DNA from: Deltaproteobacteria bacterium
GTDB taxonomy: Bacteria > Myxococcota_C > UBA6777
Reading direction: 5' to 3'
Length of the DNA stretch: 48,970 nucleotides
Assembly: GCA_002731275.1 (NCBI GenBank)
Contig: PCBK01000166.1
Coordinates: 1 to 48,970, forward strand
Part shown: positions 7,421 to 16,652 of the stretch, in pieces
How the letters are laid out: every line of letters starts with the position of its first letter
Numbering within the stretch: position 1 is the first letter of the stretch
Program-made: the position numbers and the translations under genes
Notes under the pieces: model-generated
Seen by the model: only the letters and a program-made list of their open reading frames with translations
What the model was told of the DNA's origin: nothing
The model's database searches: none

Positions 7421-10400
7421 ATGAGCCATAGAGAGTCCCCTTCTAGCCGCGCGTATGACGTAAATGGAATCCAACGAAAAGGCAAAATCCGTTGGCGCTT
7501 TCAGCTACCAGGCGAATTGGCCGGGCAGCCCCTCTACACAGGACAGTCCGTCTTCGCCACGACCATCGACGGCGCACTACACGCGATCGATCTCAAGAAG
7601 GGAAAAGCCAACTGGTCTTCAACACTCCCACAAGGCCACTACCACCCCGCAACACACGATAAAAACCACCTCTACCTCGGCAACCGCGACGGCGTCCTGT
7701 ACGCCATCAAGCAAAGCGACGGCAAAGAGAGTTGGCAACACACACTCTCCCACTTCATCACCACTGCCGCCCAATCTTACGGCGAATGGACACTTGTCGG
7801 TGACGCAAGCGGCCAATGGCACGCACTCGACAGCCAAAAAGGTGACGTCGAATGGTCCACATCCCTCCGCATCGTCGCAGACTACGCGCTCGTCGTCGGT
7901 CAACAACTCTACCTCGCCGATCGTGCAGGACAACTCTGCGCATTCGACCTCGAACAGATGAGCCTCCTGTGGCAAACCCGCCCCGGTAGCTCCCTCCTCG
8001 ACACACCAACCGCCACACAAGACCATCTCTACCTCGGCGATGTGATGGGACAATTGTTCTGTATCGACCGCCACAATGGACAGATCGTGTGGCGTACACA
8101 AGGTGAACAAGCCTTTCAAACCTCCCCCGCAGTCGGCCAAGCAACACTCTACGCGTGTAGCCTGAATGGTCGCATCTACGCGATCGATCGCGCCACAGGC
8201 AGCCATCTATGGCAATACCCCCTCAAACAACGTACCTTCTCGCCACTGACACTCAGCAAAGATGTCCTCTACGCGCACACACAAGACGGCAAACTCAGCG
8301 CTCTTGACGCCCAAGAAGGCAAAAAGCTGTGGCAGCTCGACACCGCAAAGACTGGTATCTCACGAAGCGCCCCCACACTCATCGATGAAGAGCTGTTCAT
8401 CTCAACATCTGAACACACCCTCCTCTCCATCGCCTCCAAAGAAAAAATCAGCTCGTACACAGCGCGCCCCAAACCGACACAAACGACGAGCACAAGCACC
8501 TCACACAGCTATCTCCCAGTGTCAGGACAGTACAACGCAGAGACGACCGGTGGACAGGCTCAATTTCGCGGCAGCAACGAGAGAAGAGGCGAGTACTACG
8601 GCGTCACAGAGCCTCGCAAGAAGCTGGGGGTCCGCTGGAAGGTCAAAACCACCGACTGGATCTACTCGACACCACTGATCGTCGACGATGTTGTCTATGC
8701 AGCAACCACAAACGGACACCTTCACGCGTTCAATTTGGAGACAGGGAAAGAGCTCTGGAAGTACAAAACCAAAGAACTCTTCACAAGCTCAGGAACAGTC
8801 GTTGGCGACGTCCTCTGTATCGGGAATTACGGGAAGAAGATGCTCGCCTTCGATCGACACACAGGTAGGGTGTTGTGGGAGAAAAAGGTCGGCAGCTACG
8901 TATACGCTTCCCCACTTATTTGTGATGGCGTCGTGTATTTCGGCGATTACGACAACAAATTCCACGCTATCTCGCTCAAAGATGGCAGCGATATATGGTC
9001 GTTCAAATCCAAAGGAAACTTCTTTAGCTCCCCAGCCCTCGCTGGTGATACAGTCTATTGTGGATGTGATGATAACCACATCTACGCCTGGGACCGCAAA
9101 AATGGAACGCTCAAGTGGTCCTTCAAGGCTGAAAAAGGCTTTTACGCGTCAGTCGCCCACTATCAAGGTGTCATTTACGGTAACAACCGCGATGGTAAAC
9201 TTTACGCACTCAACGCCGAAGACGGCAGCAAGTTGTGGTCCTTCTCCACAGGTAACTCCATCGACTCTTCCCCTGCTGTGACTGATGAACATGTTTACCT
9301 CGGTGTGCTCGACAACATGTGCCACGCTGTCGACCGCAAAACAGGCGAAAAAGTCTGGAGCTACAAAACAGCTGGTCGTATCGTCGCGAGCCCTGCCGTC
9401 GCAGGTGGCGTCGTGATGTTCGCCAGTGAAGATAACAAGCTCCACGTCCTCGATAGAATGTCAGGTGACAAGCTCTGGGATCATAGCTGTGGTGCCCCAT
9501 TCTTCGCCTCACCTGTCCCCCATAAAGGTGCCGTACTGTTCGGCAACAGAGACAATTACATCTACGTCCTCAACGTCGAAGGACCAGAGGTCCCCGCGCT
9601 GAAGCAGAAAAAGGCAGGCACCGCGACCGCCATCAACCAAGCAATATTCCGTGGTGGCTATGAACGACGAGGTGTCTATGTCGACGTCACAGAGCCCCGT
9701 GAGAAGCTGGATGTTCGTTGGAAGTTTAAGACAGATGACACGATCTATTCGACCCCCATCGCGCTCGACGACACCCTCTACTTCGCGAGCACCAATGGTG
9801 AATTACAAGCTTACGATCTGAACACCGAGAAGCGTTTGTGGCACTTCAAGACCAACGAATTGTTTACGAGCTCAGGCGCAATTGAAGGTGATATCCTGTG
9901 CATTGGGAACTACAACAAAAAAGTCTACGCCTTTGATCGACACACAGGCAAAGAGGTCTGGACCCAATCGCTCGGTGGCCACATCTACGCCTCCCCCATG
10001 ATCTACGATGGCGCTGTCTACGTCGGGTGTTATGACAAGAAATTCTACGCCCTCTCCCTCAAGGATGGTTCCGTGTTGTGGAGCGGCAAGGGCTCCGCGT
10101 CCTTCTTCTCATCACCGGCAGTCGCCGGCGATACAGTCTTTAGTGGCTGTGAAGATAAACACGTCTATGCGTGGAACAGACATGACGGGACACTACAGTG
10201 GAGCTTCAAAACGGGCTCTGGCTTGTACGCCTCTGTCGCTCACTACGACGGCATCATCTACTGTGGAGACAAAGGCGGATATATCTACGCCCTCGACGCC
10301 ACAACAGGCCAATGTTTGTGGAAAGAGCAGATCTCAAAGAGCGCTATCGAGTCCTCACCTGCCATCACCGAGGAACACATTTACGTCGGTGGTGTCGACA

Positions 10401-11770
10401 AAAATGTGTACGCACTCGATCGACAAAATGGAAAACAGGTCTGGTCACACAAGACCAAAGGCAAAGTCATCGCGAGCGCCGCTGTCGCAGGGAATGTTGT
10501 GTTGTTCGCGAGCGAAGACAAACACGTCTACGCCTTCGATCGCCTTGGCGGGGCTCTCTTGTGGAAGCACGCCTTTGGCAGTGAGTTCTTTGCCTCTCCA
10601 GTCCCCTACAAAGATCTCGTTGTCGCCGGCAACAGAGACAAGTATGTGTATGGTCTTGCGGTCAATGGTCCTCACGTCGAAGCGCCCCAAAGTGAGACAA
10701 CACAGGATACAGCGGACACAGTGCTCTTCCGTGGTGGTCTCACACGAGACGGCATCTTCACGGATGCCACAGAGCCCCGCGAGAAGTTGAACGTTCGCTG
10801 GCAATTCAAAGGGAAGGATGTCTTCTACGCCTCCCCACTTGTCGCAGATGACGTTGTATACGCGCTCTCAAACAAAAGTGGTCGAATCTACGCGATCGAC
10901 TTCAACACAGGTAAAGAGATTTGGAGTTTTGAGACAGACAGCAGCAGCAGAGCCTCTGCTGCTGTGAGCGAGGATGTCGTCTGTTTCGGCAATTATAGTC
11001 ACTACTTATACGTATTAGACCGACACAACGGCGACCTCAAACGGAAGCACCAGTTCCCCGGCTACTTTGAGGCCTCACCTCTTATCCACGAAGGTGTCAT
11101 CTACATCGGATGTTATGACAAACACTTTTACGCGATGGCACTCGAAGATGGGGCTCCCCTCTGGGAATACAAGGCAAAGGGCGGCTTTTATGCCTCGGCT
11201 GCGTTGTTTGAAGACACAGTGTACTGTGGCTCCCAAGACAACCACATGTACGCCTGGGATCGCAAAACAGGGAAACTCAAGTGGAAGTACAAAGGCAAAT
11301 CGAATCTGTACACCACGACATACCACAACGGCGCCATCTACACAGGCGACTCAAGTGGCAACATGTACGCCATCGACGCAGATAACGGCAAACTCAGATG
11401 GACCCGAAAACACAGCTGGTTTGTCGAATCCCCACAGGCCGTCACAGACGAACATATCTACGTCGGTGCGCCTGATGGTGAGTGCTTCGCGCTGGAGACC
11501 CTCACAGGTAAAAAAGCATGGGTTTACAAAGCCGGCAAACAAGCTGTTGGTGGACCAGCAGTCGTCGGAGATACCGTCCTGTTTACGAGCTCGGACAAAC
11601 ACCTCTATGCCTTCGACAGGATGTCCGGTCGTCTGCTATGGAAACACCAATGCAGCGGTGACATTGTAGGTAGCCCCATCCCTTACAAACAATCCGTTGT
11701 CGTAGCGGACTTCAATCACCACGTCTACGCCATCGACGTCAAAGGCCCGAAAAAAAAAGCCCTGAGCTAG
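7421..11770 (+). CDS. Giant PQQ-type beta-propeller protein (propellers 1-4)
   Basis: 1449 residues from the ATG at 7421, seven bases after AAAGGTG. Four beta-propellers made of PQQ-like blades (YA.D..TG...W patterns: IYAIDRATGSHLW, VYALDRQNGKQVW). Propeller 1 is about 20-340; propellers 2-4 each begin with a matching module (RG..ERRG...VTEPR.KL..RW at about 379, 742 and 1102), so they arose by internal duplication with a period near 360 residues. There is no signal peptide or membrane helix, unlike PQQ dehydrogenases and BamB, and the dehydrogenase active-site elements are not apparent, so a cytoplasmic scaffold or ligand-binding role is more likely than an enzyme. The frame ends with GPKKKALS and a TAG immediately after a run of nine A. 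A fifth matching propeller continues in the -1 frame (next entry), so this CDS is probably the 5' part of a longer gene. Confidence 0.88.
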   Translation: MSHRESPSSRAYDVNGIQRKGKIRWRFQLPGELAGQPLYTGQSVFATTIDGALHAIDLKKGKANWSSTLPQGHYHPATHDKNHLYLGNRDGVLYAIKQSDGKESWQHTLSHFITTAAQSYGEWTLVGDASGQWHALDSQKGDVEWSTSLRIVADYALVVGQQLYLADRAGQLCAFDLEQMSLLWQTRPGSSLLDTPTATQDHLYLGDVMGQLFCIDRHNGQIVWRTQGEQAFQTSPAVGQATLYACSLNGRIYAIDRATGSHLWQYPLKQRTFSPLTLSKDVLYAHTQDGKLSALDAQEGKKLWQLDTAKTGISRSAPTLIDEELFISTSEHTLLSIASKEKISSYTARPKPTQTTSTSTSHSYLPVSGQYNAETTGGQAQFRGSNERRGEYYGVTEPRKKLGVRWKVKTTDWIYSTPLIVDDVVYAATTNGHLHAFNLETGKELWKYKTKELFTSSGTVVGDVLCIGNYGKKMLAFDRHTGRVLWEKKVGSYVYASPLICDGVVYFGDYDNKFHAISLKDGSDIWSFKSKGNFFSSPALAGDTVYCGCDDNHIYAWDRKNGTLKWSFKAEKGFYASVAHYQGVIYGNNRDGKLYALNAEDGSKLWSFSTGNSIDSSPAVTDEHVYLGVLDNMCHAVDRKTGEKVWSYKTAGRIVASPAVAGGVVMFASEDNKLHVLDRMSGDKLWDHSCGAPFFASPVPHKGAVLFGNRDNYIYVLNVEGPEVPALKQKKAGTATAINQAIFRGGYERRGVYVDVTEPREKLDVRWKFKTDDTIYSTPIALDDTLYFASTNGELQAYDLNTEKRLWHFKTNELFTSSGAIEGDILCIGNYNKKVYAFDRHTGKEVWTQSLGGHIYASPMIYDGAVYVGCYDKKFYALSLKDGSVLWSGKGSASFFSSPAVAGDTVFSGCEDKHVYAWNRHDGTLQWSFKTGSGLYASVAHYDGIIYCGDKGGYIYALDATTGQCLWKEQISKSAIESSPAITEEHIYVGGVDKNVYALDRQNGKQVWSHKTKGKVIASAAVAGNVVLFASEDKHVYAFDRLGGALLWKHAFGSEFFASPVPYKDLVVAGNRDKYVYGLAVNGPHVEAPQSETTQDTADTVLFRGGLTRDGIFTDATEPREKLNVRWQFKGKDVFYASPLVADDVVYALSNKSGRIYAIDFNTGKEIWSFETDSSSRASAAVSEDVVCFGNYSHYLYVLDRHNGDLKRKHQFPGYFEASPLIHEGVIYIGCYDKHFYAMALEDGAPLWEYKAKGGFYASAALFEDTVYCGSQDNHMYAWDRKTGKLKWKYKGKSNLYTTTYHNGAIYTGDSSGNMYAIDADNGKLRWTRKHSWFVESPQAVTDEHIYVGAPDGECFALETLTGKKAWVYKAGKQAVGGPAVVGDTVLFTSSDKHLYAFDRMSGRLLWKHQCSGDIVGSPIPYKQSVVVADFNHHVYAIDVKGPKKKALS
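11750..11759 (+). other. A9-G slippery run at the end of PQQ propeller 4
   Basis: CCG AAA AAA AAA GCC in the frame of the upstream gene. The run contains A AAA AAA G, a sequence on which a -1 ribosomal shift is well known, and runs of nine A also promote RNA-polymerase slippage. A -1 shift here bypasses the TAG at 11768-11770 and enters an open frame coding for a fifth propeller. It could also be a sequencing or assembly length error, or a real disabling mutation. Confidence 0.6.
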
Positions 11771-12885
11771 AAGAATCATCCCCAACACAAACGCCCCCCC
11801 AAGAATCATCCCCCAATACCACCGAAGAAACCTCTGCATTTGTCCAACAGCCCTCATCAACCATCGACACACGCGCCCTGCAGCGTGGTATCTATAAGGG
11901 GACCACTCCACAAGAGAAACAATCGATTCGTTGGACCTTGGTGGTCAACGATACCATTGATGTATCACCTCTTGCAGCCGGTGCAATGGCTTATGTACAT
12001 AGCAAAAGTGGTCCCTTGCACGGTGTCGATATCGAGCTGAGCACGATGGAGTGGACGTACGACGTAGAGGGTGGCTTTGCCAACGCAGGTGCTCTGTCAG
12101 AAGACACTCTCTACATAGGCGATTACAACAAGCATATCTACGCCATCGACCGCCACAAAGGTAAACTCAAATGGAAGGTCGAGTTAGGTGGTAGTGTCGT
12201 CTCCACACCTGTCATCGACGGTGACATGCTGTTTTGTGGTGGCAAAGACCGATACTTCTATGCGCTCTCCACACAAGATGGTAGCGTCATCTGGAAACAA
12301 AAAGCCAATGGGATGTTCTTCGCGACACCAGCGGTCTCAGAGAAGTTTGTCTTCTGCAAGGCCAGCGATCGCAACCTCTACGCCTGGGTACGGAAAGACG
12401 GCACGTTACAGTGGAAGACATCACTGGAGAGCCGCGAACATGACAACGTCGTCTATCACGATGGTGTCATCTATATTGCGGACAACACGATGTTATACGC
12501 ACTCGATGCGGTCGACCACAACCGCAAATGGGTGAGACGTTTTAGCGCCAACATCTGCTCGGCACCTGCGGTGGATGACAACATGATTTATCTCGGATGT
12601 AGCAATGACTTCTGTTACGGGATCAACCGCAGCACCGGAGAGATAGAGTGGACCTGTATCCTCAGCGCCAAGGTCAAAGCGCGTCCCTCTGTGATCGGCG
12701 ACAAGGTCTTGCTGTCCTGTCTCGACAAAAATCTCTATGTAGTCGATAAAAAGAGCGGTGAGATGGGATGGTTTCACACATTCGATGCGTCCATGTCGAC
12801 CGCTGCCATCCCCCACAAAGATGTCATCCTGGTCACAAACAACAACCGACTTCAGGTGTTGCAGATTAGCGGCCCCAAAAAGTGA
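11755..12885 (+). CDS. PQQ-type propeller 5, in the -1 frame relative to the preceding gene
   Basis: The open frame starts inside the A run of the preceding gene and ends at the TGA at 12883-12885 (about 376 residues). A Ser/Pro/Thr/Gln linker (PELEESSPTQTPPQESS) is followed by a complete propeller that begins with the same module as the others (RGIYKGTTPQEKQSIRW at about 11884) and ends with ISGPKK, matching DVKGPKKK at the end of propeller 4. No ATG, GTG or TTG occurs in this frame before TTG at 11938 and GTG at 11941. Both lie inside the propeller's first blade and lack a ribosome site, so independent translation would give a broken fold. The spacing from propeller 4 (384 residues) fits the regular array. 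Interpretation: the fifth propeller of one gene, reached by -1 frameshift or transcript slippage, or separated by an indel. The alternative is a separate gene from TTG 11938. Confidence 0.75.
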   Translation, partial: KSPELEESSPTQTPPQESSPNTTEETSAFVQQPSSTIDTRALQRGIYKGTTPQEKQSIRWTLVVNDTIDVSPLAAGAMAYVHSKSGPLHGVDIELSTMEWTYDVEGGFANAGALSEDTLYIGDYNKHIYAIDRHKGKLKWKVELGGSVVSTPVIDGDMLFCGGKDRYFYALSTQDGSVIWKQKANGMFFATPAVSEKFVFCKASDRNLYAWVRKDGTLQWKTSLESREHDNVVYHDGVIYIADNTMLYALDAVDHNRKWVRRFSANICSAPAVDDNMIYLGCSNDFCYGINRSTGEIEWTCILSAKVKARPSVIGDKVLLSCLDKNLYVVDKKSGEMGWFHTFDASMSTAAIPHKDVILVTNNNRLQVLQISGPKK

Positions 12886-13097
12886 ATGGACTCATCCTCA
12901 AAAAAACACTCCTCTCCTGACAACCTCTCCGGTCATCACACCCTCTCCAAAAAACATGTAGGAAATCGAAGCGCTTCACAATTCCTCAACATCTTGTGTG
13001 TACTTTTCACAATGAGAAAGACGTTCACCTGTTGATGCTCCCCGTCAACAGGAAGAATGTTCTCTTCAAGACCCTCCAAAGTAAAAAGGAGCATGAG

Positions 13098-13967
13098 ATG
13101 TACAACAAATTCCTCATTCCAGCGTTGGCCATTTTTTCAGCCGCGATCCTCGCAGAGGTCGTGTGGGCATGGAAGAAAAAGAAGTCCGTATTTAACGTGA
13201 AAGAGACCGCATCCAACTTCTTTATCTTTGGTGTCTTGCAGCTCATCAAACCGCTCACGCTCGCATGGCAAGTGGGTGTCCTCGCCTTCTTCAGCCAGTT
13301 CCAGCTCTGGAAGATCCCAATGAACGTAGGGACGGTCTTACTCGCCGTCGTCTTCGTCGATCTTTTGTACTACGTCCAACACAGACTCTTACACGAGAAC
13401 CGTTTCTTATGGACACTCCACAACGTCCACCACTCCAGCCCCTGGATGAATCTCACGACCTCATTCAGGCTCAACTGGCTTGGGCCACTGGTCTCCCCCT
13501 TCTTTTACGTTCCTGCCATTTTGTTGGGATTCCAGCTCAAGGCGATCCTCGTGTTCTTCTTCTTGAATCTGGTCTTCCAATTCTTTTTGCACACAGAGTC
13601 GATCGATCGCATCCCCTTCCTCGAAGGCTGGCTCAATACGCCCTCAGCTCACCGCGTCCATCACGGATCAAACCCGCTCTATATCGATAAAAACTACGGT
13701 GGTATTTTGATGGTGTGGGATCGCATGTTTGGCACGTACCAGAAAGAAGAAGAGCCCGTCAAGTACGGTGTGACAACGGGTTTTATGGGACACAATCCAT
13801 TCAAGGTGGTGTTCTTGCCTATCATCCAATACTTCCGTGGGGATTACACCAGAGAGATCCAAAACATCCCAGAGGAACAACGTCCGAGCAAACCAATCAC
13901 AAAGACAACGCCCAAACGGACAAAAACACCGACAGGTCCACACAAACCACACCCCAGCCTGCCCTAA
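13098..13967 (+). CDS. Fatty acid hydroxylase / sterol desaturase family membrane protein
   Basis: 289 residues. The ATG at 13098 has AAGGAG six bases upstream; the frame is open further upstream but without a ribosome site. Hydrophobic helices (about 5-25, 40-66, 77-93, 128-165) surround the three histidine clusters that bind the di-iron centre: H95RLLH99, H108NVHH112 and H185RVHH189, followed by the family's NYGGILMVWDRMFGTY. Members hydroxylate or desaturate C-H bonds of lipids (sterols, sphingolipids, carotenoids, alkylglycerols) in the membrane; the substrate cannot be told from sequence. A Lys/Thr/Pro-rich tail (about 265-289) is probably cytoplasmic. It lies 212 bp downstream of the PQQ gene, so co-transcription is possible but not shown. 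Confidence 0.85.
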   Translation: MYNKFLIPALAIFSAAILAEVVWAWKKKKSVFNVKETASNFFIFGVLQLIKPLTLAWQVGVLAFFSQFQLWKIPMNVGTVLLAVVFVDLLYYVQHRLLHENRFLWTLHNVHHSSPWMNLTTSFRLNWLGPLVSPFFYVPAILLGFQLKAILVFFFLNLVFQFFLHTESIDRIPFLEGWLNTPSAHRVHHGSNPLYIDKNYGGILMVWDRMFGTYQKEEEPVKYGVTTGFMGHNPFKVVFLPIIQYFRGDYTREIQNIPEEQRPSKPITKTTPKRTKTPTGPHKPHPSLP

Positions 13968-14198
13968 CCCACTCCTCTCACACCACCTCCTTCTACTCTA
14001 CGTCCTCACAAGAAACAAAAATCACCAACATATCCGTACACTTTGAAAACATATCGGTCTTTTTTCGACAGAGCATGTGTGCTATTTCGTGGGGTCACAA
14101 GTAGATCAAGTACAACCTTTTGTAAGGCTACACTTATATAGAATGCACTATAGAGAAGAGAGCGCCTATAAAAAGATGCGCTCGTATGGAGGAGAGAG

Positions 14199-16652
14199 AT
14201 GCACTTCACCACCCAAAGAAGATGGACAGGGTCCCTCTTTTTCACCCTGTGTTTGTGGTTTCTATCGGCCACACCGGCACAGGCACAAGTCTGCGACTTC
14301 GAGAAACGCTGTGGTACAGCGTGCTGTCAACAAGGCGAGGTCTGTTATCTCGGGGCTTGTATCCAGGAGGGGACTTCGTGCACAGAGAATCAGGATTGCG
14401 CGAGCAAAGAGTTCTGTGAAGCGACCCTTAAGCGTTGTTTTCCATTGAGTCAGACCAATCTAACCTGTGAATACAAACCCCCCGTCGGAAAGTTTGCGCC
14501 CAAAATTGCGTGGGAATGGAGAGGTGGACAGATCCAGCCGCTCTCCAAAAATGTCATGATGACCCCTGTCGTGATGGCGCTTCAAGACACCAACAACGAC
14601 AACAAGATCGACGCCAAAGATGTCCCAACAGTCATCTTCATGTCCTTTGAGAAGGGGTTCACATACGCTGACCCCGGACACCTAAGAGCAGTGAGAGGTG
14701 ACAACGGCAAGCCGATCTTCACCAACACAACCAACACAGTGAACGCGCTTGGTTCTCTCGCAGTCGGCGACATCAACAACGATGGTAAACCAGAGATTGT
14801 CGCGCCACGATTCAGCGGCACAAGTGGCGATCCCGCCGGTGGGATGTTTGCGTTCAAAAATGACGGGACGTTGTTGTGGACCGCCAAAGACCAGGCAGGA
14901 AAGATCGTCCCAGTCCGTTCGGGTTGGGGAGGCGCATCTCTCGCAGACCTCGACGCAGATGGAAACCCAGAGGTCGTCGTCGGGAGCACTGTGATCAGGG
15001 GTTCTGATGGATTGGTTTTATGCCAGGGAAACAAAGGCAACGGCTCCCTCGCCAATGGCGCGATCACTTCGATCGTCGCGGATCTCGACAACGATGGAAA
15101 GCAGGAGATCGTCACAGGGAAGACAGCGTATCGTCATGACTGCACAGTCATGTGGGATCTGAACGAGACAGACGGTTTTCCAGCTGTCGCTGATATTACA
15201 AACGATGGAAAACCAGAGGTCGTCATCATCGCCCCAGGTGAGCTTCGTGTCCAGGAAGGCAAGACGGGAAAAGTCCTCATGCGGATCACCATCCCAAGTG
15301 TGAGCAAGGACGCGAGAAAGCGCAAGCGCAGCGGTCCTCCAACGATCGCAGACCTCAACGGCGACGGCATCCCCGACATCACAACCGCAGGTTTCCACGA
15401 ATACTACGTCTACACAACGGACGCCGCGCGCAAGAATCTCAAACTCCTGTGGAAGTTCCCTATCCAAGATCCCTCCTCAGGCTCGACAGGTTCTTCGATC
15501 TTTGACTTTGAGGGAGATGGAAAGGCAGAAGTCCTCTACAACGATGAGGTCTTCTTGCGCGCCTTTGACGGTAAAACAGGGAACGTCCTCTTCTCCGAAC
15601 AAAACCCCACAGGGACAGCGCTTGAGTACCCCATCGTCGTCGATGTCAACAACGATGGACGCTCCGAGATCGTCACGTGTTCCAACGACAACACCAAGAT
15701 CGCCATCCCAAATCAACCGACGCTCCGTGTATTCTCCGACTCTCTCGACAACTGGATCGGCACACGCAATGTCTGGAACCAACACCAGTACAACGTCACC
15801 AACATCTGTACAGGTGATAGCTTCTGTCCAGCAGGCAACACCTTTGGTCAGATCCCCAAGGTCCCTCTGCAAAACTGGAAGGTCAAAGGGCTCAATAACT
15901 TCCGTCAAAATGTCCAGCTCTCGACGAAAAACTTCCAGGCAGCGGACATCCTCACAGACAAGAAGAGCATCCAGGCCTTCATCGATGGTTGCAACGGTGA
16001 GCTGCGTATCTCCGCATGGGTCCGCAACCAGGGTGCCAAAGACATCCCCAAAGGTCTCCCCATCTCGATCTACGCCCAGGACACAGCGCAACGCACCTTC
16101 CTGACAACGCTTCAAACGACCAAACAGCTCGCGCCAGGTGAGGCTGAGTTCATCGAGTACAAGAAGACACTCCAGGCACCTTACCCACAATCGATTGTCA
16201 TCGCCGTCGACATCAACGACAAAAACGCCAGTACGCGGAACGAGTGTAACGAGACCAATAACACCGTCGTGTTTAGACTCCCAGCCATCTACTGTGGCGA
16301 GCCTCCCCCACAAGAACCTTCTGTCGAACCCTCGACGGAACCTTCGAGCGAACCCTCCGTTGAACCATCAACAGAGCCCGCAGCGGAGCCCACACAGCCC
16401 GATGAACCCACAAGCGGACCTGATAAAGCTGACGCATCGACACAAGCTGAGCCGACACCTGACGCTGCACCTGACACAACGACGATCAAAGACGGTGAGA
16501 TCGGCGAAAAGAATCCAAATACAGAAGAGCCTTCTAAACCTGCCCCAGGCTGTGGTTGTCAGGCATCGAGTCCATCTGTCCCATTGTCTGTGCTGTTTGG
16601 GTTCTTTGCGCTGTTCGGCCTCTTCATCAGACGTAAACGGACATCTGCTTAA
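14199..16652 (+). CDS. Secreted FG-GAP/VCBS propeller protein with CARDB domain and MYXO-CTERM-like anchor
   Basis: 817 residues. The ATG at 14199 follows GGAGGAG. Signal peptide about 1-31 (cleavage near AQAQ-VC), then a Cys-rich knot (CGTACCQQGEVC..CTENQDCASKEFC). Seven FG-GAP/VCBS calcium-loop repeats follow (DINNDGKPEIV, DLDADGNPEVV, DLDNDGKQEIV, DITNDGKPEVV, DLNGDGIPDIT, DFEGDGKAEVL, DVNNDGRSEIV), forming an integrin-like propeller. Next is a CARDB-like domain (ELRISAWVRNQGAKDIPKG to NETNNTVVF), a Glu/Pro/Ser-rich stalk with EPSVEPSTEP repeats, and a C-terminal GCGC, membrane helix and RRKR tail. The tail matches the MYXO-CTERM sorting signal. Likely displayed on the cell surface as an adhesin or binding protein. 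Its stop overlaps by 4 bp the stop of the convergent MopE-like gene. Confidence 0.9.
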   Translation: MHFTTQRRWTGSLFFTLCLWFLSATPAQAQVCDFEKRCGTACCQQGEVCYLGACIQEGTSCTENQDCASKEFCEATLKRCFPLSQTNLTCEYKPPVGKFAPKIAWEWRGGQIQPLSKNVMMTPVVMALQDTNNDNKIDAKDVPTVIFMSFEKGFTYADPGHLRAVRGDNGKPIFTNTTNTVNALGSLAVGDINNDGKPEIVAPRFSGTSGDPAGGMFAFKNDGTLLWTAKDQAGKIVPVRSGWGGASLADLDADGNPEVVVGSTVIRGSDGLVLCQGNKGNGSLANGAITSIVADLDNDGKQEIVTGKTAYRHDCTVMWDLNETDGFPAVADITNDGKPEVVIIAPGELRVQEGKTGKVLMRITIPSVSKDARKRKRSGPPTIADLNGDGIPDITTAGFHEYYVYTTDAARKNLKLLWKFPIQDPSSGSTGSSIFDFEGDGKAEVLYNDEVFLRAFDGKTGNVLFSEQNPTGTALEYPIVVDVNNDGRSEIVTCSNDNTKIAIPNQPTLRVFSDSLDNWIGTRNVWNQHQYNVTNICTGDSFCPAGNTFGQIPKVPLQNWKVKGLNNFRQNVQLSTKNFQAADILTDKKSIQAFIDGCNGELRISAWVRNQGAKDIPKGLPISIYAQDTAQRTFLTTLQTTKQLAPGEAEFIEYKKTLQAPYPQSIVIAVDINDKNASTRNECNETNNTVVFRLPAIYCGEPPPQEPSVEPSTEPSSEPSVEPSTEPAAEPTQPDEPTSGPDKADASTQAEPTPDAAPDTTTIKDGEIGEKNPNTEEPSKPAPGCGCQASSPSVPLSVLFGFFALFGLFIRRKRTSA

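Noticed and set aside
11938-12885. Independent PQQ gene starting at TTG 11938
   Set aside because: It would begin inside the first blade, without a ribosome site; the frame is open back to the A9 run and includes the propeller's opening module.
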